In this document: positions 1-5,305 of the stretch, one piece after another
Layout: each line of letters begins with the position of its first letter
Numbering within the stretch: position 1 is the stretch's first letter
Assembly: GCA_946478645.1 (NCBI GenBank)
Contig: CAMLCW010000342.1
Span: 1-5,522, forward strand
Direction: 5' to 3'
DNA length: 5,522 nucleotides
Source: an uncultured Variovorax sp.
Lineage (GTDB): Bacteria > Pseudomonadota > Gammaproteobacteria > Burkholderiales > Burkholderiaceae
The notes under the pieces: generated by a model
Told to the model about the DNA's origin: nothing
Database searches by the model: none
What the model saw: only the letters and a program-made list of their open reading frames with translations
Program-made: the position numbers and the translations under genes

Positions 1-39
1 GGCACCGGCCGCGAAGGAATTCAGCGCGCGGATGGCCAT
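1..39 (-). CDS. Possible N-terminus of a divergent gene, cut by the window edge
   Basis: On the minus strand an ATG at 39-37 opens a frame of 13 codons (MAIRALNSFAAGA) with no stop before the window edge. The codons are G/C-rich at third positions, as in the neighbouring genes. A weak purine stretch (AGAGA) lies about 8 nt upstream of the ATG, and a TATAAA hexamer lies further upstream on the same strand. The gene would be transcribed away from the hydrolase gene starting at 170, so the two would share a divergent control region. Thirteen residues are too few to identify a family. The small hydrophobic residues could be the start of a signal peptide or of a globular protein. The alternative is that this is non-coding DNA. 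Confidence 0.35.
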   Translation of the reverse strand, partial: MAIRALNSFAAGA

Positions 40-169
40 GGCTTGTCTCTAATACGTTTTTTATATCGCACCGGCGGCGTTATCGTATTTGACGAGAAGT
101 CATGTGCCACTTATCGTCCGGCCGCCGGATCGACAGGCGACCCGCGCTCGAACCCGGAGTACCGCATTC
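40..169. promoter_or_regulatory. AT-richer divergent control region upstream of the hydrolase gene
   Basis: This 130-bp stretch is clearly richer in A/T than the surrounding coding DNA, especially at 50-66 and 80-117. It lies between the start of a possible minus-strand gene and the hydrolase start at 170. It contains the heptamer TTATCGT twice on the plus strand, at 80-86 and 111-117, 31 bp apart (close to three helical turns). On the minus strand TATAAA (complement of 60-65) could act as a -10 box for the leftward gene, but I see no good -35 partner. No RNA gene or long hairpin is visible. Confidence 0.45.
89..117 (+). promoter_or_regulatory. Putative sigma70-type promoter for the hydrolase gene
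   Basis: TTGACG at 89-94 matches the -35 consensus at five of six bases. After a 17-bp spacer, TATCGT at 112-117 matches the -10 consensus at four of six. Transcription would start near 124 and give a leader of about 45 nt before the ATG at 170. The -35 hexamer includes the TTG codon that would otherwise be a longer in-frame start at 89, which argues that the upstream TTG is not used. This rests on sequence pattern only. Confidence 0.45.
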
Positions 170-1558
170 ATGAACACCACGTACCTTCCCCGTTTGCGGC
201 CCGCAGGGCTGGCCGCGGCCGCCGGCCTCGCACTCGCGCTCATGGACGGCGCCGCCGCCGCGCAGGCCGCACCGGCCACTGGGCCCCGGCCCGCCGCCTG
301 CCCGCAGCCCGTGCCCGAGAGCGCGCGCTGCTACACCGGCGCCGACGGCGCGGGCGCGTTCTACTGGATCGCGATTCCGAAGGACTGGCACCGCGGCGTG
401 CTCGTGATGCACGCCCACGGCGGACCCGAGACCGGCCCGCCCCGGCTTGCGCGCAGCGAACAGGATCTCCAGCGCTGGGCCGTCACCGTGAAGGCCGGCC
501 ACGCGTGGGCGGGCTCGACCTACCGCCGTGGCGGCTACGGCGTGACCATGGCCGCGGAGGACACCGAGCGGCTGCGCCGCATCGTCGTGCAGCACTTCGG
601 CCCGCCGCGCCGCACGCTGCTGCACGGCCAGAGCTACGGCGCGGGCGTGGCCGCCAAGGCGGCCGAGCTCTATGCGCCCGCGGGCGGCGCCGTCAAAAGC
701 CCGTACGACGGATTGCTGCTCACCAGCGGCGTGCTCGGCGGCGGCAACAGCGCCTATGACTTTCGGCTCGACCTGCGCGTGGTCTACCAATACGTGTGCC
801 GCAACCATCCGCGCCCCGATGAGCCGCCATACCCGCTGTGGCAGGGCCTGCCGGTGGACGCGAAGCTCACGCGCAAGGACCTGGCCGAGCGCGTGCGCGA
901 ATGCACCGGCGTGGGCCTGCCGGCCGCACAGCGCACGCCCGAGCAGGCCGCGCGGCTCAAGACCCTCCTGGCCGCGGTGAAGATCCCCGAGCGCGCGCTC
1001 GTCGGCCACCTGAACTGGGGCACCTGGCTGTTCCAGGACCTGGTGCAACTGCGGCTTGGCGGCCGCAACCCGTTCGGCAACGTCGGTGTGCGCTACGCCG
1101 CGCCAACGCCCGCCGAGGCCGAGGCACTGAACGCCGGCGTGCTGCGCTACGCGGCCGATCCGCAGGCCAAGGGCGCGCTCGCGGCCGACAGCCAGCCCAC
1201 CGGCCGCACCGCGCTGCCCACGCTGAGCCTGCATGCGATCGATGATCCGACCGCCTTCGTCGAACTCGAAAGCGCCTACCGCCGCATCCGCGATGCCGCG
1301 GGCACGGGCGACCTGCTGGTGCAAAGCTTCAGCGCCGAGCGCGAGCACAGCTACCTGGCCGAGTCGCAGTACCCCGCGCTGTTCGATGCGCTGCTCGACT
1401 GGATCGACAAGGGCGACAAGCCGACGTCCGAGCGCCTGGCCGCGCGCTGCGCGGCGCACATGGCGCGTTATGACACCGATGGCAAGAACGGCTGCCACAT
1501 CCAGCCGGCATGGCAGGTGCCGGCCCTGGAGAGCAGGGTGCCTGCGCGCGCGCCCTGA
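170..1558 (+). CDS. Exported alpha/beta-hydrolase (serine esterase/peptidase-like), substrate unknown
   Basis: The product is 462 aa. An in-frame TTG at 89 would give 489 aa, but ATG 170 is preferred because GGAG (156-159) sits 10 nt upstream and the protein then begins with a signal peptide. That peptide has a basic start (MNTTYLPRLR), an Ala/Leu core to about residue 25, and a probable cleavage site after AQA (residue 33). The mature part has an HAHGG motif at 81-85, typical of an oxyanion-hole strand, and a GQSYG nucleophile elbow at 153-157 with Ser155 as predicted nucleophile. Asp358 or Asp359 (LHAIDDP) and His393 (REHSY) are spaced as expected for the acid and base of the triad. Six cysteines (44, 54, 210, 245, 427, 442) could form disulfides in the periplasm or outside the cell. 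The long insertion between nucleophile and acid (about 190-350) is probably a cap domain deciding substrate choice. Families with this layout include esterases and S9-like peptidases, and I cannot choose between them. The hydrolase fold and export are well supported, but the substrate is not. Confidence 0.85.
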   Translation: MNTTYLPRLRPAGLAAAAGLALALMDGAAAAQAAPATGPRPAACPQPVPESARCYTGADGAGAFYWIAIPKDWHRGVLVMHAHGGPETGPPRLARSEQDLQRWAVTVKAGHAWAGSTYRRGGYGVTMAAEDTERLRRIVVQHFGPPRRTLLHGQSYGAGVAAKAAELYAPAGGAVKSPYDGLLLTSGVLGGGNSAYDFRLDLRVVYQYVCRNHPRPDEPPYPLWQGLPVDAKLTRKDLAERVRECTGVGLPAAQRTPEQAARLKTLLAAVKIPERALVGHLNWGTWLFQDLVQLRLGGRNPFGNVGVRYAAPTPAEAEALNAGVLRYAADPQAKGALAADSQPTGRTALPTLSLHAIDDPTAFVELESAYRRIRDAAGTGDLLVQSFSAEREHSYLAESQYPALFDALLDWIDKGDKPTSERLAARCAAHMARYDTDGKNGCHIQPAWQVPALESRVPARAP

Positions 1559-1568
1559 CGCTTGCCTT

Positions 1569-1588
1569 GCGCGCCCCGGCGGGCGTGC
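1569..1588. terminator. Stem-loop between the convergent hydrolase and kgtP genes
   Basis: GCGCGCCC (1569-1576) pairs with GGGCGTGC (1581-1588) around the loop CGGC, giving eight base pairs with one G-U wobble when read as plus-strand RNA. It lies 10 nt after the hydrolase stop and 7 nt beyond the end of the convergent kgtP gene, where a terminator is expected. No T-run follows on either strand. On the minus strand the wobble becomes an A-C mismatch. It is therefore not a classical intrinsic terminator, and it may simply be a stable 3' end structure. Confidence 0.35.
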
Positions 1589-1595
1589 GTGTGCC

Positions 1596-2942
1596 TCAAT
1601 GATCGTGATGCAGGTAACTCGCCTGCCGCGGCAGCCGCAGGCTCACCAGAAAGGCCACCACCATCATCGCGCTCACGTACCAGAAGAACGCCGACTCGTG
1701 CCCCAGCGCCTTCAAGCCCAGCGCGACGTACTCGGCCGAGCCGCCGAAGATCGCATTGGCCACGGCATAGGCCAGGCCCACGCCGAGCGCGCGCACTTCG
1801 GGCGGGAACATCTCGGCCTTCACGATGCCGCTGATCGAGGTGTAGAAGCTCACGATCGCGAGCGCGACGACGATCAGCACGAACGCCACCACGGGGTTGG
1901 TTGTGTGCTGCAGCGCCGTGAGGATCGGCACCGTGGCCAGCGCGCCGAGGCCGCCGAACAGCAGCATGTTGTTGCGCCGCCCGATCCGGTCCGACAGCGC
2001 GCCGAACACCGGCTGCATGCACATGTAGACGAACAGCGCACCGGTCATCACGTAGCTCGCGGTCTTGATCGGCAGGTGCACGGTGTTCACCAAATACTTC
2101 TGCATGTAGGTGGTGAAGGTGTAGAAGATCAGCGAGCCGCCCGCGGTGTAGCCCAGCACGGTGAGGAAGGCCGGCATGTGGTGCTTGAAGAGCCCGGCCA
2201 TGGTGCCGGCCTCCTTGTTGGCCTTGGCTTCGGCGCTTTGCGTCTCGTGCAGCGTGCGGCGCAGCAGCAGCGCCACCACCGCGGCGACGGCGCCGATCAC
2301 GAACGGAATGCGCCAGCCCCAGGCCTTGAGCTCGGCCTCGGTGAGCAGCTGTTCGAGCACCACAATGACCAGCACCGCGAGCAGTTGCCCACCGATGAGC
2401 GTGACGTACTGGAACGACGAAAAGAAGCCGCGCTGGCCACGCAGCGCGACCTCGCTCATGTAGGTGGCGGTGGTGCCGTATTCGCCGCCGACCGACAGCC
2501 CCTGGAACAGCCGGCAGACCAGCAGCAGGAACGGCGCCCAGGCGCCGATCTGCGCATAGGTGGGCAGGAAGGCGATGACCAGCGAGCCGGCGCACATCAT
2601 CGTGACCGAGATCAGCATCGACGTTTTGCGCCCGACCTTGTCGGCGATGCGGCCGAACAGCCAGCCGCCGATCGGCCGCATGAGGAAGCCCGCCGCAAAC
2701 ACGCCGGCCGTGTTGAGCAGCTGCACGGTCGGATCCGACTTGGGGAAGAAGGCCGACGCGAAGTACAGCGCCGAGAAGGCGTAGACGTAGAAGTCGAACC
2801 ACTCCACGAGGTTGCCCGACGACGCCGCCATGATCGAGAAGACGCGATGACGCTTCTCTTCGGGCATGTAGTGGGGCGGGGTGGACGAAGGTGATGCGGC
2901 GGAGGCCGAGGGGCCTCCGCTGCCGGGCTGGGTTGCGGTCAT
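1596..2942 (-). CDS. kgtP: KgtP-type 2-oxoglutarate/organic-acid:H+ symporter (MFS, MHS family)
   Basis: The product is 448 aa and is an inner-membrane major facilitator of the metabolite:H+ symporter group, whose member KgtP takes up 2-oxoglutarate with protons. From memory it follows E. coli KgtP (432 aa) closely along its length. Shared blocks include [15 protein letters not shown] (40-54), [19 protein letters not shown] (84-102, including the MFS loop 2-3 motif), [14 protein letters not shown] (144-157), [12 protein letters not shown] (177-188), [15 protein letters not shown] (273-287), [10 protein letters not shown] (314-323) and [17 protein letters not shown] (392-408). About twelve hydrophobic segments are visible. 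The start at 2942 gives a Ser/Pro/Ala-rich N-terminal tail of about 30 residues, somewhat longer than in E. coli. An internal ATG at 2867 lacks any Shine-Dalgarno sequence, so the longer form is kept, though its own site (AGAG, 5 nt upstream) is weak. The tail ends YLHHDH. The gene follows the dehydrogenase gene by 106 bp on the same strand and may be co-transcribed. Family assignment is secure. The exact substrate could be another dicarboxylate or hydroxyacid. Confidence 0.9.
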   Translation of the reverse strand: MTATQPGSGGPSASAASPSSTPPHYMPEEKRHRVFSIMAASSGNLVEWFDFYVYAFSALYFASAFFPKSDPTVQLLNTAGVFAAGFLMRPIGGWLFGRIADKVGRKTSMLISVTMMCAGSLVIAFLPTYAQIGAWAPFLLLVCRLFQGLSVGGEYGTTATYMSEVALRGQRGFFSSFQYVTLIGGQLLAVLVIVVLEQLLTEAELKAWGWRIPFVIGAVAAVVALLLRRTLHETQSAEAKANKEAGTMAGLFKHHMPAFLTVLGYTAGGSLIFYTFTTYMQKYLVNTVHLPIKTASYVMTGALFVYMCMQPVFGALSDRIGRRNNMLLFGGLGALATVPILTALQHTTNPVVAFVLIVVALAIVSFYTSISGIVKAEMFPPEVRALGVGLAYAVANAIFGGSAEYVALGLKALGHESAFFWYVSAMMVVAFLVSLRLPRQASYLHHDH

Positions 2943-3048
2943 GATGGCTCTGCCGCCTCGAGGGCGATGTTGTTGGAACCGTCATTCTCGGCACGCCTTT
3001 TGGCGCGTGCTTGTCAGCCGTTGCCGCAAGCCTGCGGCCGATGGGGAC
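2943..3048 (-). promoter_or_regulatory. lldD-kgtP spacer with two consecutive hairpins
   Basis: The 106-bp space between the dehydrogenase stop and the kgtP start holds two inverted repeats. The first in transcription order is a perfect 6-bp stem (GCCGCA 3023-3028 with TGCGGC 3033-3038, 4-nt loop). The second pairs GCACGCC (2991-2997) with GGCGCGTGC (3002-3010), leaving a 2-nt bulge and a 4-nt loop (TTTT on plus, AAAA in the minus-strand RNA). Neither is followed by a T-run in the direction of transcription, so strong intrinsic termination is not indicated. They could act as partial terminators, RNase barriers or 3' stabilisers that set different levels of the two genes. I see no convincing promoter for kgtP alone. 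Confidence 0.45.
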
Positions 3049-4206
3049 TTAGAAGGACCCCGGCAGCAGGATGCTCGAATCCACCGTGTCGATGTCGGTG
3101 CGGCCGCAGAAGGCCATCGTGAGGTCGAGCTCGCGGTGGATGATCTGCAGCGCGCGGGTCACGCCGGCTTCGCCGTAGGCGCCCAGTCCGTAGAGGAAGC
3201 TGCGGCCGATCAGCGTGCCGCGGGCGCCGAGCGCGCGGGCCTTGAGCACGTCCTGGCCGCTGCGGATGCCGCCGTCCATCCAGACCTCGATCTCGCGGCC
3301 CACGGCATCGACGATGGCAGGCAACGCGGCAATGGAAGAGGGCGCGCCGTCGAGCTGGCGCCCGCCGTGGTTCGACACGATGAGCGCGTCGGCGCCGCTC
3401 GCGGCCGCCAGGCGCGCGTCTTCCTCGTCCATGATGCCCTTGAGGATCAGCTTGCCGCCCCAGCGCTTCTTGATCCATTCGACGTCGGCCCAGCTCAGGG
3501 CCGGGTCGAACTGTTCGGCGGTCCACGACGACAGCGACGACAGGTCCTTCACGCCCTTGGCATGGCCCGCGATGTTGCCGAAGGTGCGGCGCTTGGTGCC
3601 GAGCATGCCCATGCACCAGCCCGGCTTGGTCGCGAGATTGATCAGGTTCTTCAGCGTGGGCTTGGGCGGCGCGGTCAGGCCGTTCTTGATGTCCTTGTGG
3701 CGCTGGCCGAGGATCTGCAGGTCGAGCGTGAGCTGCAGCGCCGACACGTTGGCGGCGCGCGCGCGCTCGATCAGGCGCTCGATGAAGTCGCGGTCCTTCA
3801 TCACGTAGAGCTGGAACCAGAACGGATGCCGTCCGGTGTGCTCGGCGATGTCCTCGAGCGAGCAGATGCTCATGGTCGAGAGCGTGAAGGGCACGCCGAA
3901 GGCCTTGGCCGCGCGCGCCCCGAGGATCTCGCCGTCGGCGTGCTGCATGCCCGTGAGGCCGGTGGGCGCAATCGCCACGGGCATGGCCACTTCCTGGCCG
4001 ACCATGGTGGTGCGCGTGGTGCGGCCCTCCATGTTCACCGCCACGCGCTGGCGCAGCTTGATGCGCTGGAAGTCGCTTTCGTTGGCGCGGTAGGTGCCTT
4101 CGGTCCAGGCGCCGGAATCGGCGTAGTCGTAGAACATCTTCGGCACGCGCCGCTTGGCGATCACCCGCAGGTCTTCGATGGTGGTGATCTTGGAAAGGTC
4201 GGGCAA
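3049..4206 (-). CDS. lldD: LldD-like FMN-dependent L-lactate/2-hydroxyacid dehydrogenase
   Basis: The product is 385 aa (E. coli LldD is 396). It belongs to the FMN-dependent alpha-hydroxyacid dehydrogenase family, a TIM barrel that oxidises L-lactate to pyruvate and passes electrons to the quinone pool or a cytochrome. Catalytic and cofactor residues are all present and line up with E. coli LldD at near-constant offset: Tyr26 (FYDYADSG), Gln132 and Tyr134 (FQLYV), Thr160 (LTLD), Arg169 (GQRHKD), Lys256 (LKGI), the active-site His280 and Arg283 in SNHGGRQ, then the FMN-phosphate segments DGGIRSG (311-317) and GRSFLYG (334-340). There is no cytochrome b2 domain and no signal peptide. The start chosen is TTG 4206, which has AGGAG 7 nt upstream. 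The longer ATG at 4263 lacks a ribosome site, adds an Arg-rich extension not expected in the family, and lies inside a likely -10 box. It is followed by a kgtP-type permease and preceded by a LysR gene. Family assignment is very secure. Lactate is the default substrate, but other 2-hydroxyacids are possible given the neighbouring permease. Confidence 0.9.
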   Translation of the reverse strand: MPDLSKITTIEDLRVIAKRRVPKMFYDYADSGAWTEGTYRANESDFQRIKLRQRVAVNMEGRTTRTTMVGQEVAMPVAIAPTGLTGMQHADGEILGARAAKAFGVPFTLSTMSICSLEDIAEHTGRHPFWFQLYVMKDRDFIERLIERARAANVSALQLTLDLQILGQRHKDIKNGLTAPPKPTLKNLINLATKPGWCMGMLGTKRRTFGNIAGHAKGVKDLSSLSSWTAEQFDPALSWADVEWIKKRWGGKLILKGIMDEEDARLAAASGADALIVSNHGGRQLDGAPSSIAALPAIVDAVGREIEVWMDGGIRSGQDVLKARALGARGTLIGRSFLYGLGAYGEAGVTRALQIIHRELDLTMAFCGRTDIDTVDSSILLPGSF

Positions 4207-4218
4207 GGGGAGTCTCCT
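4204..4218 (-). promoter_or_regulatory. Ribosome binding site deciding the TTG start of lldD
   Basis: On the minus strand AGGAG (complement of 4214-4218) is followed after 7 nt (ACTCCCC) by TTG at 4206-4204, in frame with the dehydrogenase. This is the only good Shine-Dalgarno/start pair near the 5' end of the conserved protein, and it places the start just before the family's conserved N-terminal helix. A TTG start may lower translation relative to ATG. Confidence 0.7.
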
Positions 4219-4261
4219 CGTTATCGCTTCTGGGGTTCGGCCGGTGCGGCGCAGGCGCGCC

Positions 4262-4267
4262 ATTATG
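4262..4267 (-). promoter_or_regulatory. Putative -10 box for lldD (CATAAT)
   Basis: CATAAT on the minus strand matches the TATAAT consensus at five of six bases and would start transcription near 4255, leaving a leader of about 50 nt before the TTG at 4206. No good -35 hexamer lies at 16-18 bp (the best is CTGCCT, three of six), which would fit an activator-dependent promoter of the kind LysR proteins serve. This is inferred from pattern alone. Confidence 0.35.
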
Positions 4268-4289
4268 GACAGGGGCAGGCCAGCAGGCA

Positions 4290-4329
4290 GGCTGCGCCCG
4301 CGCCGAGTGTGGCGCCGTGCGGCGCAGCC
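4290..4329. repeat. Nested inverted repeat between lysR and lldD
   Basis: GGCTGCGCC (4290-4298) and GGCGCAGCC (4321-4329) are perfect 9-bp inverted repeats. Inside them GCGCC (4300-4304) pairs with GGCGC (4311-4315) around the 6-nt loop GAGTGT, so the element can fold as one long interrupted hairpin. In the direction of lysR/lldD transcription the T-run lies before it, not after it, so it does not look like an intrinsic terminator. It sits just upstream of the putative lldD -10 and could be a protein-binding palindrome or a 3' end structure for the lysR message. Confidence 0.6.
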
Positions 4330-4365
4330 GGCCTGAAAAAAACCAATGGCGCGGCTGAAAAGAAT

Positions 4366-5268
4366 TCAGTGGGGCACGTCGTCGCGCAGCGCCTGCCGCA
4401 GCCACTCGACGAAGGTCGCGCATTCCCAGCGCTCCATCGCGCCGGGGCGCCAGCACAGGAAGTACGCATTGGGCGAAGGCACGCTGCGCGCCGAAAGCCG
4501 CACCAGCCGCCCGCTTTCGAGCCAGGCGCGGCCGAGCCGCAGGTGCATCAGCACCACGCCGAAGTCCTCGGCCGCGGCGTCGAGCGCCAGGCCCAGGTCA
4601 TTGAACTGGTGGCCCGTGGCGGGCTCGGGCAGGCCGATGCCGCAGGCCTTGAACCAGATGCGCCAGGATTCGAGCGGCGTGCGCAGCAGCTGGGCACGCG
4701 CGATCTCGGCCTCGCTCGCGAAGCCGTTTTCGAACGGGCCATGGCGTGCGAGATACGCCGGGCTGCAGGCCGGCGCCACCTCGTCGGCCAGCAGCTGGCA
4801 GAACTCGCGGTCGTGGAACGGGCCGCTGCCAAAGCGCAGTTCGAGGTCGGCTTCCTCGGCCGTCTGGTTGCGCACCGGCATGGTGACCTGCAGCATCAGC
4901 TCGATGTTCGGATAGGCGTCGCGAAACTGCGCCAGCCGCGGCAGCAGCATCTGGCGCGAGAACGTGGGCGTGACCGCCACGCGCAGCCGCCGCACCTGCG
5001 ACGCGGGCTCGCGCCCGGGCACCTGCTGCAGCGCCGCGATGGCCTCGCGCACGCGGGCCAGGTAGGCGAGGCCGTCGGTGCTCAGGCCGAAATCGCTGCC
5101 CGCAAAGAACTTGAGCCCGAGCTGCAGCTCGAGCTGCCGGATGCGATGGCTCACCGCGCTCGGGGTGACGCTGAGTTCCTCGGCCGCGAGGTTCACGCTG
5201 CGCAGCCGTGCGACCGCCTCGAAAGCGAGCAGGCCCTGGGTCGATGGAAGGCGCGTGGTGGAAACCAT
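4366..5268 (-). CDS. LysR-family transcriptional regulator (GcvA-like)
   Basis: The product is 300 aa, the normal length for the family. The N-terminal winged helix-turn-helix covers about residues 7-65. It begins LPSTQGLLAFEAVARLRS, the pattern of the GcvA branch, and its recognition region reads AAEELSVTPSAVSHRIRQLE (28-47). A linker helix follows to about 90. The effector-binding domain begins at LRVAVTPTFSRQMLLPRL (95-112), with ADLELRFGSGPFHD (140-153) and ACSPAYLARHG (167-177) typical of the GcvA-type periplasmic-binding fold. The ATG at 5268 gives a normal N-terminus, but its ribosome site is weak. The gene lies 37 bp after an unidentified gene on the same strand and 159 bp before lldD. 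LysR regulators usually sit divergent from their targets, whereas this one is co-directional, so the regulated target is not certain. The lldD-kgtP pair is the nearest candidate, with the upstream gene as the alternative. Confidence 0.9.
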   Translation of the reverse strand: MVSTTRLPSTQGLLAFEAVARLRSVNLAAEELSVTPSAVSHRIRQLELQLGLKFFAGSDFGLSTDGLAYLARVREAIAALQQVPGREPASQVRRLRVAVTPTFSRQMLLPRLAQFRDAYPNIELMLQVTMPVRNQTAEEADLELRFGSGPFHDREFCQLLADEVAPACSPAYLARHGPFENGFASEAEIARAQLLRTPLESWRIWFKACGIGLPEPATGHQFNDLGLALDAAAEDFGVVLMHLRLGRAWLESGRLVRLSARSVPSPNAYFLCWRPGAMERWECATFVEWLRQALRDDVPH

Positions 5269-5305
5269 GGGGCGATGTTAGCCAAGCCCCAGGCGCCGCA
5301 GCCTG

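Larger units (their letters stand above)
4207..4365 (-). promoter_or_regulatory. lysR-lldD intergenic control region
   Basis: This 159-bp space after the LysR stop contains, in order of minus-strand transcription, a run of seven T (complement of 4336-4342) with only a weak preceding stem, a nested GC-rich hairpin (4290-4329), a -10-like CATAAT (complement of 4262-4267), and the ribosome site of lldD. It is the natural place for LysR-protein control of the dehydrogenase gene, but I cannot point to a specific T-N11-A operator with confidence. The short direct repeat CTGAAAA occurs on the plus strand at 4333-4339 and 4355-4361, 22 bp apart. Confidence 0.5.

Noticed and set aside
89..169. Extended N-terminus of the hydrolase from TTG 89
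   Set aside because: The added 27 residues are Arg-rich, would bury the signal peptide, and overlap the best promoter hexamers. ATG 170 has its own Shine-Dalgarno sequence.
80..1498. Minus-strand open frame of 472 codons opposite the hydrolase
   Set aside because: The plus strand encodes a signal peptide, a nucleophile elbow and ordered triad residues. The antisense product is Ala/Arg/Gly-rich with no motif.
1233..2894. Plus-strand open frame of 553 codons opposite kgtP
   Set aside because: It is a low-complexity His/Arg/Glu/Gln-rich translation antisense to a clearly conserved transporter gene. It has no ribosome site or domain, so it is a shadow.
4333..4361. Intrinsic terminator after the LysR gene using the seven-T run
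   Set aside because: Only a weak four-pair stem with a wobble (AGCC/GGTT) precedes the T-run in the direction of transcription. The strong hairpin lies after it, so the order is wrong for a classical terminator.
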